Source: Anaerolineae bacterium
Lineage (GTDB): Bacteria > Chloroflexota > Anaerolineae > 4572-78 > J111
Direction: 5' to 3'
DNA: 33,908 nt
NCBI GenBank assembly: GCA_016926805.1
Contig: JAFGNV010000184.1
Span: forward strand, 1-33,908
Part shown: one piece after another, positions 1-6,245 of the stretch
Numbering within the stretch: the stretch's first letter is position 1
How the letters are laid out: each line of letters begins with the position of its first letter
Position numbers and translations under genes: made by a program
The notes under the pieces: model-generated
Told to the model about the DNA's origin: nothing
What the model saw: only the letters and a program-made list of their open reading frames with translations
The model's database searches: none

Positions 1-2
1 CC

Positions 3-503
3 TATTCCTCCGAAAGGCGGACGGTAGGGTTCGGGAAGGGGCGGTTGGAAACACAAGTCACGCTGTGCGCTGGCCGCCTACTTCACTTTTTGCTGTTTGC
101 CGATGACAGGCATTGCCTGTGGCAGTGGCGCGCGGCCATCATTGAATATCTGGCCGGTTTGCGGCTGAAGTTGCATGAAAATCGCGCCCAACCCCGGCCG
201 GTGACCGAGGGGCTTCCTTTTTTGGGCTTTGTGGTTTATCCTGCGCATCGCCGCCTGAAACGGCGCAAGGGGATCTTCTTTCAACGGCGTCTCAAACAGC
301 GTCTGGCAGCTTACCGGCAGGGAGAAATTACTTTTGCCCAACTGGACGCCTCGGTACGGGGTTGGGTTAACCACGCGCGGCACGGCGATACCTGGGAACT
401 GCGCCGGGCCATCTTGGGCCAGGTATCAATCCCGCCTGCGTGTATCAGACCTGACAGGTTTCAAAAACCTGTCAGGTCTTCAGGGAGTCAGGAGGGACTA
501 TGA
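3..503 (+). pseudogene. Diversity-generating-retroelement-type reverse transcriptase, C-terminal part, damaged
   Basis: The frame is open from the window edge to the TGA at 501-503. The part after about base 87 reads like the end of a DGR-class RT: FLLFADD, a helix, EGLPFLGFVVYP, HRRLKRRKG, then SVRGWVNHARHGDTWELRRA, the thumb region typical of DGR enzymes. The catalytic Y-x-D-D should sit directly before FLLFADD, but this frame reads RLLH there. In another frame TAC TTC is followed by AC TTT, which is what YFDDF would give after losing 4 bases. Bases 1-80 do not read as the palm in any frame, so a larger deletion is also likely. A perfect palindrome (447-479) lies in the last codons. The TGA overlaps the ATG of avd (ATGA), so the two were translationally coupled. 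DGR class is fairly certain; the inactive state is inferred. Confidence 0.72.
447..479. repeat. 33-bp perfect palindrome in the RT 3' end
   Basis: AGACCTGACAGGTTT (447-461) is followed after the 3-base loop CAA by its exact reverse complement (465-479). It lies inside the last codons of the RT frame and replaces or extends the normal C-terminus. No T-run follows, so it is not an obvious terminator. From memory, similar GACAGGT palindromes are scattered in environmental bacterial genomes, so it may be a REP-like repeat that has landed here. Confidence 0.85.
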
Positions 504-874
504 ACGACCCAAAACGCAAGGAATCACCAATTTTTGGGCGTACGCACGATTTTATTATGTGGCTTTTACCCCACACCATGAATTTTCCACGTAGCCAGCG
601 GTTTGTGCTTACCCGGCGATTGCAGGATGCGGCGTTGGATTTTCAAGAACGGATTATTGAAGCGGCTTTGAACCGGGGAGCACAACAGGCCCAACACTTG
701 CACCAGGCCGACCTGACGCTGGCCAAAGTGCGTTATTACTTGCGTTTGAGCCATGAATTGGGCTGGCTCAAGCCGGGTCAGTACGCTCATGCCAGTCGAA
801 TGGTGACTGAAATCGGTAAGCTGTTAGGCGGCTGGCGTAACCCAAAACCTCAAACGGCGAAAACGGCCGGTTAG
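500..874 (+). CDS. avd: Avd-like accessory protein of a diversity-generating retroelement
   Basis: This 124-residue, helix-rich protein fits the Avd / four-helix-bundle (S23-like) family that works with DGR reverse transcriptases in template-primed cDNA synthesis. Family-typical stretches are SPIFGRTHDFIMWLLP (residues 9-24), FPRSQRFVLTRRLQDAALDF (29-48) and the C-terminal LSHELGWLKPGQYAHASRM followed by EIGKLLGGW (83-112). Length is normal for the family, and basic residues give the expected RNA-facing character. GGAGGG at 491-496 precedes the ATG, which overlaps the RT stop codon. The reading frame is intact, unlike the RT, and the template-repeat candidate starts within 30 bases of its stop. 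In this family Avd acts as a pentamer bound to the RT; that is family knowledge, not visible here. Confidence 0.88.
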   Translation: MNDPKRKESPIFGRTHDFIMWLLPHTMNFPRSQRFVLTRRLQDAALDFQERIIEAALNRGAQQAQHLHQADLTLAKVRYYLRLSHELGWLKPGQYAHASRMVTEIGKLLGGWRNPKPQTAKTAG

Positions 875-900
875 CGGCCGTTAACGCGGGGACAGGCCGA

Positions 901-1005
901 AGATGATTGCCCGGTGCGCCAACCGCAACAGGAACAATCCAGACAATTGGAACAACAACAAGGCGATGCGGTTGGTGTTGTCCCACGTGTCTCCCTTTCG
1001 GCCGG
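901..1005 (+). other. Candidate DGR template repeat (TR) and start of its RNA
   Basis: Read from 903, the sequence encodes RCANRNRNNPDNWNNN followed by RLVLSHV, the signature of DGR variable regions in C-type-lectin/FGE-fold targets, where AAY codons supply the adenines that are mutated. Between 921 and 960, 20 of 40 bases are A. The frame has no Shine-Dalgarno (SD) site, lacks the rest of a lectin fold, and continues into GC-rich non-coding sequence, so it is read as TR and not as a gene. Where functional copies usually have G-F-R after the Asn run, this one reads A-M-R, a possible sign of divergence. The DNA from 1005 to about 1150 is very GC-rich with several short inverted repeats and could be the structured tail of the TR RNA. 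No matching variable region was seen in the window. Confidence 0.7.
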
Positions 1006-1224
1006 AAATGCCGCACGGCTCAATTTGCCGGGCGGCCGAGGCAATGAAACACGGCGCGGCCTGTTCCCGGCCGCCCGGTATCGCCGGGTGGGCAAATATA
1101 TAACCACCCTGCCCCCTGTGGTAGGCCGGTCCCGCCGGTTCGACGCCTGGGGCGGGGTAAATTTAATGAATTATCCTGTTAAATTTCTCCTCTCATCACT
1201 TCAACGCATCTCCATCGCTATATT

Positions 1225-1253
1225 TTGACCAGGGCGAAACTTTCCTGTAGAGT
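1225..1253 (+). promoter_or_regulatory. Sigma-70-type promoter upstream of the small membrane protein and udk
   Basis: TTGACC (1225-1230), a 17-base spacer and TAGAGT (1248-1253). The predicted start is near 1260, 32 bases before the ATG at 1292. Bases 1150-1224 before it hold only an AAATTTAA/TTAAATTT inverted repeat and no gene. Confidence 0.5.
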
Positions 1254-1291
1254 TAGTCAATCTCGATAGCCAAGACTCGAGAAAGGTCACT

Positions 1292-1450
1292 ATGTCGTGT
1301 CTGGAATGGCTGTTCAAAGTTTTCATCGTCTGGCTATGTGTTGATCTGGTCGTTATTGTGGTGGGGTTGTTTTTAAAGATAGTCATTAAACCCCGGTATC
1401 CCAATTGGTGGCGGCAGGTGATGGCCGATTACGATCCGTGGGATGATTAG
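1292..1450 (+). CDS. Small membrane protein of unknown function (52 residues)
   Basis: I do not recognise this protein. It starts MSCLEWLFKVFIVWLC and has one strongly hydrophobic segment (about residues 5-30), then a basic turn (KPRYPNWWRQ) and an acidic end (YDPWDD). GAAAGG at 1281-1286 gives a usable ribosome site, and a promoter-like pair lies 40 bases upstream. The Trp/Pro-rich tail and positive residues after the helix suggest an N-out, C-in single-pass topology, though that is only a rule-of-thumb guess. It sits between the DGR template repeat and udk, with 59 bases to udk, so it could be co-transcribed with udk. Nothing in the sequence ties it to the DGR. Confidence 0.5.
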   Translation: MSCLEWLFKVFIVWLCVDLVVIVVGLFLKIVIKPRYPNWWRQVMADYDPWDD

Positions 1451-1509
1451 CCAAGGACCAGGATATTTTTTGAGCGCGTCTGGCCAGGATTAGCTTTTGG
1501 AGAGCAGCA

Positions 1510-2148
1510 ATGCCAAAACCCATCATCATCGGCGTGGCCGGAGGCACGGCCTCCGGTAAAACCACGGTTTCGCAAGAAATATTAGAGCGGATAGGGCCGA
1601 CTCGTTTGGCCTACATTGAGCACGACGCCTACTACCGGGATTTGAGCCATTTGCCTCTGGCGCAACGTCGAGAATTTAATTTTGACCATCCCGACGCATT
1701 GGAGAATGAACTGTTGATTGCCCATCTGGAAACCCTGTTACAGGGCCAGTCGGTGCGGATTCCGGTGTATGATTTTGCCACGTATGTGCGGACGGAACAA
1801 CTCAGGCTGGTTGAGTCCAGGCCCGTGATTTTAGTGGCCGGTATTCTGATCTTTGTAGATAAAAAATTGCGAGAGATGATGGATATAAAAATTTACGTGG
1901 ACGCCCCAGCGGATTTACGCTTTATCCGGCGGTTGAAACGCGATATAGCTGAGCGGGGTCGTTCGGTAGACCTGGTCATTGAGCAATATCTGGAAACCGT
2001 CCGCCCCATGCACCTGGAATTTGTGGAGCCGAGCAAACGTTATGCCGACGTGATTATTCCCCGTGGCGGGCGCAACATCAAAGCTATTGAAATGGTGGCG
2101 GCCCAAATTCAGCGAATGCTGGAAGTCCCCCTCATTTCCGGGGGTTAA
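1510..2148 (+). CDS. udk: Uridine kinase (pyrimidine salvage)
   Basis: Uridine kinase phosphorylates uridine and cytidine to UMP and CMP in the cytoplasm. The 212-residue length is normal. The P-loop GGTASGKT is at residues 11-18, the nucleoside-binding EHDAYYRDLS at 37-46, the substrate-side region NFDHPDALE at 57-65, and the conserved lid-side stretch RRLKRDIAERGRS at about 139-151, followed by YLETVRPMH and EPSKRYADVIIPRGG. In most family members a Glu precedes GIL (EGIL); here residue 110 is Ala (VAGILIF), which is unusual. GGAGAG at 1499-1504 supports the ATG at 1510. The 3' end overlaps the convergent VTT-domain gene by 17 bases. Confidence 0.9.
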   Translation: MPKPIIIGVAGGTASGKTTVSQEILERIGPTRLAYIEHDAYYRDLSHLPLAQRREFNFDHPDALENELLIAHLETLLQGQSVRIPVYDFATYVRTEQLRLVESRPVILVAGILIFVDKKLREMMDIKIYVDAPADLRFIRRLKRDIAERGRSVDLVIEQYLETVRPMHLEFVEPSKRYADVIIPRGGRNIKAIEMVAAQIQRMLEVPLISGG

Positions 2149-2836
2149 AATGGCGTTCGAGTTTTAAGGTTACAAAACGTCCACCCGCCACCAGTACCAG
2201 GGCAACGGGTAGAATCACCAACCATTGCTGCCAGGTAAGTTCCAGACCATGCGAACCGATCAGCGTGACCAGAGCCAACCCCGGTAAACGACCCACCAAA
2301 CTGGCCAGGAAAAATAACCAGAATGAAATTGAACTCAACCCGGCGAGGTAATTGGTAGCATTACTGGGGATGATGGGGAACCAGAACAAAATCAGAAAAA
2401 AGAAAAATCCTTGTTGTTGGGTAAGGTGGTCCCAACGGTCAAGGAGATTGGTCGAGACAAAACGCTGCACCAACGGCTTGCCAGCCCGACGCGCCGCCAC
2501 AAAAACCAGTTGGCTAAACAAAACCACTCCTATCAGGTTGAGCGCCAGTCCCCCGGCAAAACCATACAAATAACCTGCGGCAATCAATAGGGGATGGCCG
2601 GGAATAAAGGCCGTTATCACTTGCATCCCCAAAAACAACAGGTAAAACAGCGGCCCCCACCCCCCCAGCGATTCCAGGGAATCTGTTATCGCCTCTCGAT
2701 CTCTGAGAAAATCCAGGAGAGTCAACAAATAATGCCGGTTTGCCCACAACAACAAAAGAACGATGAGCGCAACAACACCTCTGATCAGCCATCTCGATAA
2801 GTTGGGGGTAGGAGAAACGTTTGCTTCTTTACTCAT
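2132..2836 (-). CDS. VTT-domain (TVP38/TMEM64, DedA-like) membrane protein
   Basis: A 234-residue polytopic protein. A short polar N-terminus is followed by a helix (about 14-34), a soluble linker, then the VTT core with re-entrant hydrophobic segments: YLLFLGMQVITAFIPGHPLL, AAGYLYGFAGG, and a later FWFPIIPSNATNYLAGL. The F-x-P-x-x-P element and the paired Gly-rich helices are typical of this superfamily, whose members are linked to lipid scrambling or membrane homeostasis; the substrate of this one cannot be told. The ATG overlaps the stop of the 96-residue gene (ATGA, 2833-2836), so they are translationally coupled. It is the last gene of a three-gene minus-strand unit that starts with the holin-like gene. 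Confidence 0.82.
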   Translation of the reverse strand: MSKEANVSPTPNLSRWLIRGVVALIVLLLLWANRHYLLTLLDFLRDREAITDSLESLGGWGPLFYLLFLGMQVITAFIPGHPLLIAAGYLYGFAGGLALNLIGVVLFSQLVFVAARRAGKPLVQRFVSTNLLDRWDHLTQQQGFFFFLILFWFPIIPSNATNYLAGLSSISFWLFFLASLVGRLPGLALVTLIGSHGLELTWQQWLVILPVALVLVAGGRFVTLKLERHFNPRK

Positions 2837-3123
2837 TCATCTTCATCTGCGCTTGTATTTTCCTCAAGGGTGTCTGTCTCCTGGATGGGAAAATCAGAGG
2901 TCAGAAAACGATCAAAAGCCCTCAGGCATGCCTTCAGCACGGCCTCACCCAGGGGAACCATTCGAAGGTCGACAAACACATTTTCTTCAGGAATTTCATC
3001 GTCCAAGCGTTGCAGTTCCTCGCGGAAGATCTGGAGCAATTCAGCCTCGTGTTCTCTCAGAAAGATGGCCAGATCGCGGCGCACCAACTCAAACGCAACT
3101 TTGCGGGTGAAGCTTCTAATCAT
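2833..3123 (-). CDS. Hypothetical acidic cytoplasmic protein (96 residues)
   Basis: I do not recognise this protein. It has no membrane segment or signal peptide. The first 60 residues are amphipathic and helix-rich (FELVRRDLAIFLREHEAELLQIF, then REELQRLDDEI), and the last 20 are strongly acidic (EENTSADEDE). An AAGGAAA ribosome site sits about 8 bases before the ATG. It lies 18 bases after the holin-like gene and overlaps the VTT gene by 4 bases, so all three should be made together. A role as a soluble partner of the two membrane proteins is a guess from position only. Confidence 0.7.
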   Translation of the reverse strand: MIRSFTRKVAFELVRRDLAIFLREHEAELLQIFREELQRLDDEIPEENVFVDLRMVPLGEAVLKACLRAFDRFLTSDFPIQETDTLEENTSADEDE

Positions 3124-3141
3124 GGCGATTTTCCTTAACCT

Positions 3142-3504
3142 TTACCACTTGCTATCATCGTGGACGAATAAACCTAACAGGCCCGAAACAATACTGATGA
3201 TCAAGGCGGAAAAGAAAGTTGTCCAGAAACCATCTACCGTTAATATATTGGGCAGCAACCAATGCGTCAGCGAGAGCATTAAGGCATTAATCAGCAGCGT
3301 AAATAGCCCCAAGGTTAAAATAATCAACGGACAGGTAAAGAACATGACAATGGGCCGAATGATGGTATTGATCAGGCCCAAAACTGCCGAGACAATCATT
3401 AAATTTACCCAGAAATTTCCCTGAATGTGGAATCCCGGCATGAGCCAGGCTGTGACGGCAATGGCAATGGCCAGAATGATCCAACGGATAAAAAGATAGC
3501 GCAT
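3142..3504 (-). CDS. Phage-holin-IV-like small membrane protein
   Basis: The start is placed at 3504 (MRYLFIRWIIL) because GGAGAG lies 7-8 bases upstream; an upstream in-frame extension would run through repeat DNA. The 120 residues hold four hydrophobic helices (about 3-22, 30-50, 55-78, 90-112), with the conserved feature of the family (mycobacterial four-TM holin, superfamily IV) NTIIRPIVMFFTCPLIILT in the middle and LINALML. Despite the name these widespread proteins are generally not lysis proteins; their role is unknown. It is the first gene of a minus-strand trio. Confidence 0.8.
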   Translation of the reverse strand: MRYLFIRWIILAIAIAVTAWLMPGFHIQGNFWVNLMIVSAVLGLINTIIRPIVMFFTCPLIILTLGLFTLLINALMLSLTHWLLPNILTVDGFWTTFFSALIISIVSGLLGLFVHDDSKW

Positions 3505-3589
3505 GGTATTCTCTCCTGATGGGGAATGATTAATTTTCCGCATCCTGCCTTTGGGCAGGAAAAGGAATTTTTCAATGAGACCCCTTATG

Positions 3590-3700
3590 GGGTCTGTTCC
3601 AAATTTTGGGCAGACCAGGGGGGAGTTGGGGGGATACCCCCCAAGCCCCCGGCCTGCGGCGCAATGCGTCCTAAATTTGGGACGCACTTGCCCCTATGAT
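3590..3700. repeat. Dispersed palindromic element, copy A
   Basis: Outer arms contain CCAAATTTTGGG (3599-3610) and CCTAAATTTGGGACGCA (about 3670-3685). The core is CAGGGGGGAGTTGGGGGGAT followed by ACCCCCCAAGCCCCCGGCCT. The same plan occurs at 13654-13767 and 20039-20135. It is flanked by CCCCTTATG (3581-3589) and CCCCTATG (3691-3698), an imperfect direct repeat. It fills the gap between the holin-like gene and the end of the radical SAM gene; nothing else is seen in 3505-3758 except a 6-bp hairpin at 3545-3560. Confidence 0.75.
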
Positions 3701-3758
3701 ACCTCAAGTAGGGGAAAAGTATCAAATAAGGACTGCTCTATAGCCCTTTAGGTGGCCG

Positions 3759-4733
3759 TCACCTTAATTGCCAGCCAAATAGTCGCCGCTCATCCAGTCG
3801 CAGCCCCATGTCTTGGGCAATTTGCACCGCTTCCTGATATTCAGATGTGGCCAAGGGGCGGTTGATTTCGGGATATTTTTCCGACGACACTTTCCAGGCC
3901 GGACGATATTGAGCCATCACATTTACATAAGTATCGGGCGCAACTTCTTCGGCCAGAAAATGCAGGATTTGCCGCGTTTCTTCCAGCAAGCCCGGCATTA
4001 CCAGATGGCGCACCAACACGCCCCGTTTGGCCAGCCCCCGCTCGTCAAATTTGAGCGGCCCTACCTGCCGGTGCATCTCTTTGATCACTCGCCCGGCCAC
4101 CTCACCATAATCTTTGGCTTTCAGATACCGCAGCGAAAGCTTTGAGTCAAGAAACTTAAAGTCGGGCATATAAATATCCACCACCCCGTCCAGCAGTCGC
4201 AAACTTTCCAGCGAGTCATACGCCGAGGTGTTGTAAACAATCGGCAAACGTAAACCCGCCTCTACCGCAACAACCAGGGCCTCCAACACCTGTGGCACCA
4301 CGTGTTCGGGGGTCACAAAGTTGATATTGTGACAGCCCACGTCTTGTAGTTCCAGCATCATGGCGGCCAACTCGGTGGGGCCGACTTCCTGCCCCCGGCT
4401 TACCTGGCTGATGTCGTAGTTTTGGCAGAATACACAGCGCAGGTTGCACATGTTAAAGAAAATGGTGCCGCTACCCCGCCAGCCGCGCAGGCAATCCTCC
4501 TCGCCGAGATGGGCAAAGTAACTGCTCACCTGGGCGTATCGCCCGGTTTTGCAGACGGCTGTTTTATCGGCCAGCCGGTTCACCTTACAATCGCGCGGAC
4601 AAACCCGGCATTCGCTCAGGTTGGCCACTGCTTCTTTGGCTCTTTGCAGTAACCGTCCCCTGCGATGTAAGGCCAGATAAGCCGGTTCAAAATCAGCAGT
4701 GGAGATAGTATAGTTGTCAGACGCAACAGCCAT
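3759..4733 (-). CDS. Radical SAM protein, PflX / pyruvate-formate-lyase-activating-enzyme-like
   Basis: The 324-residue protein has the radical SAM cluster motif C96-x3-C100-x2-C103 in NMCNLRCVFCQNYDISQ, which holds the [4Fe-4S] that cleaves S-adenosylmethionine. An N-terminal set of cysteines (C42, C45, C49, C61) in the form C-x2-C-x3-C-x11-C marks the PflX (COG1313) group and may bind a further metal centre. Downstream come NFVTPEHVVPQ, YNTSAYDS and MPDFKF, all typical for the group. No glycyl-radical enzyme lies nearby, so its target is unknown. A good promoter is 71 bases upstream. The gene is monocistronic here. Confidence 0.85.
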   Translation of the reverse strand: MAVASDNYTISTADFEPAYLALHRRGRLLQRAKEAVANLSECRVCPRDCKVNRLADKTAVCKTGRYAQVSSYFAHLGEEDCLRGWRGSGTIFFNMCNLRCVFCQNYDISQVSRGQEVGPTELAAMMLELQDVGCHNINFVTPEHVVPQVLEALVVAVEAGLRLPIVYNTSAYDSLESLRLLDGVVDIYMPDFKFLDSKLSLRYLKAKDYGEVAGRVIKEMHRQVGPLKFDERGLAKRGVLVRHLVMPGLLEETRQILHFLAEEVAPDTYVNVMAQYRPAWKVSSEKYPEINRPLATSEYQEAVQIAQDMGLRLDERRLFGWQLR

Positions 4734-4803
4734 GATGCATTACCTTTTTCACAACTAACCAGTCCCGGCCCTGTCGGCTTACCCATTTACTCATCTTATT
4801 GAC

Positions 4804-4832
4804 AGTATACAATCTCGGCCGGTCCTGGTCAA
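4804..4832 (-). promoter_or_regulatory. Sigma-70-type promoter of the PflX-like gene
   Basis: On the minus strand TTGACC (4832-4827), exactly 17 bases, then TATACT (4809-4804). The predicted start is near 4797, giving a leader of about 64 bases before the ATG at 4733. Confidence 0.65.
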
Positions 4833-5039
4833 CATCTTTTTGAAGTCAGGAAACTTATATCTCAGAACCGCGCCCTGCTCTCGTTTATTCCCGGAATTTG
4901 GGACAGGCTCAATGAGTTGAGAGGAAACTCCTATTGCCAACGTTTGACCATGTATGATAAGATTCCTGGCAGAATAATTGTACCTTTACAATGAACGAAC
5001 CTCTCACCTGACTGGCTGATATTTGCGTGAGGGAGAAAG

Positions 5040-5066
5040 ATGGATTGTAGTTTTAAGAACACATAA
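5040..5066 (+). CDS. Possible 8-codon leader peptide
   Basis: ATG at 5040 encodes MDCSFKNT and stops at 5064-5066, directly before the hairpin at 5066-5114. GAGGGAG (5029-5035) is well placed as a ribosome site. Together these have the layout of an attenuator in front of the hydrolase gene, but the short length means chance is a real alternative. The remaining DNA from 4833 to 5028 shows no gene. Confidence 0.2.
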   Translation: MDCSFKNT

Positions 5067-5115
5067 AAACCGCAACCCGGGCAAGTACATATCTTGCCGG
5101 GCTTGCGGTTTTTTT
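5066..5115. terminator. Strong hairpin with T-run, terminator or attenuator
   Basis: AAAACCGCAA and CGGGCAAG pair with CTTGCCGGG and TTGCGGTTTT across a 7-base loop (5086-5092), with two internal mismatches. Seven or more T follow on the plus strand (5109-5115), and a T-run also exists on the minus strand. No plus-strand gene ends upstream, so it either ends a short untranslated RNA or regulates the hydrolase gene that starts 42 bases later. Confidence 0.7.
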
Positions 5116-5156
5116 GATTTCTAAAATTCGTGATCTGATCCAGAACAGGAGAACTC

Positions 5157-6242
5157 ATGAGCCGGAACAAACGACGCGGGCGCCGGGATTGGCTTGACGC
5201 CCCTCTCACCATACGGCAGGAAGCTCCCCGCTGGGTAAAGAGTCAACTTTATAGTTTGACCCATGCTGTTAACAGGGGAGCTATTTCCCCGAATAAATTA
5301 ACCGGCTTTCAACAAACAACCGGGCTGGCCGATTTTACCTGGCGACTCTATTACCATTGCCGTCCCAACCGGCGGATGCTGCCGGTGACGGACGCGGTGG
5401 CCAACGCCCAGGGGTATGTCATCTCGATGCACGGTTGGGATGGCAGCCACGCGATATGGGAGGATTTGTTTGCCCAGGTCTGCGCCGCCAATCCGCGCCT
5501 GGTCTGTTTTGCCCTGGATGTCAATGGTTTTGGCGGCTCTCCCTTTATCGAGGCCGATAATCCCCCGTTGGAGTTGTGCGGCCCGCGCGGCGATATGATG
5601 GCCGTGGAGCAGTGGCTTAACCTGCTCAAACTGCATCGGCCCGGTTCACAACGACAGGTATTTACCTTTGTGGGCCATTCGATGAGCGGGGCCGCGTTGT
5701 TTCATAAAACAGCGCAGGACTGGGAGGAGGATCGCTACAGCTTGCTGGCGCTGGCTCCGGCCATGTTGCACAAGGACACCGTTAAACAGGCGTTTTATCG
5801 CACCGTGGGGGTGGGCATTGGCGCGGGGTTGCAATACAATTTTCTTGACCGATTCAAAAACAAATTGGCCGCGCCAGTGATGGAGATTTTGGCTGCCAAT
5901 GCCAGCCAGGCCGTCAAAAAAGAACACGCCCGTATTTTCAAACAAACGGCCAAGGGCACCATTGCCCAAACCTTTTTTGCCCTTGGCCTGGCCGAAGAAA
6001 CGCCGCCCCCGCGCAAGTGGGACAATGTGTTTGTGATGCTGGCCCATAAAGATCGATTGGTAACGCTGGCCCCGACGCTGGATTTACTGGAAAGCATGGG
6101 CCTGACCGGCCAAAATATTCAGGTAATGCTGGGCGACCATTACTTCTTCTCCATTAGCCAGCAATCGCGCAAATGCCACGCCTTCAATCGCACTGAACTA
6201 TTGCGTCATATCTTGCGGTTGCACGAAGAACAGCGCCGGTAG
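5157..6242 (+). CDS. Alpha/beta-hydrolase fold protein
   Basis: The 361-residue protein has all parts of an alpha/beta-hydrolase: oxyanion-region HGWDG (92-96), nucleophile elbow G173-H-S175-M-S177 in FVGHSMSGAALF, acid D299 in LAHKDRLV, and base H328 in LGDHYFF. Between the elbow and the acid lies a long helical insert (about 200-285), which would be the cap domain. There is no signal peptide, so it acts in the cytoplasm. The first 60 residues are basic (NKRRGRRD) and unlike the core family. AGGAG at 5147-5151 supports the ATG. Substrate is unknown. It is monocistronic, and its stop lies 3 bases from the convergent kinase gene. Confidence 0.82.
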   Translation: MSRNKRRGRRDWLDAPLTIRQEAPRWVKSQLYSLTHAVNRGAISPNKLTGFQQTTGLADFTWRLYYHCRPNRRMLPVTDAVANAQGYVISMHGWDGSHAIWEDLFAQVCAANPRLVCFALDVNGFGGSPFIEADNPPLELCGPRGDMMAVEQWLNLLKLHRPGSQRQVFTFVGHSMSGAALFHKTAQDWEEDRYSLLALAPAMLHKDTVKQAFYRTVGVGIGAGLQYNFLDRFKNKLAAPVMEILAANASQAVKKEHARIFKQTAKGTIAQTFFALGLAEETPPPRKWDNVFVMLAHKDRLVTLAPTLDLLESMGLTGQNIQVMLGDHYFFSISQQSRKCHAFNRTELLRHILRLHEEQRR

Positions 6243-6245
6243 AAT

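Noticed and set aside
903..1228. Two open frames (66 and 104 residues) across the template repeat
   Set aside because: They carry the Asn-rich signature without any lectin fold, lack a ribosome site, and run through GC-rich inverted repeats. Better explained as DGR template repeat.
2870..3424. A 184-residue plus-strand open frame
   Set aside because: It spans two real minus-strand genes and a gap, and its Ser/Arg-rich composition is that of a shadow.
3142..3504. Reading the holin-like gene as a sign of prophage
   Set aside because: This family is widespread on chromosomes, and no other phage gene is near.
4884..4905. Possible fourth fragment of the palindromic element (GGAATTTGGGACAGGCTC)
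   Set aside because: Only about 15 bases match one arm, with no core or partner arm. Could be chance.
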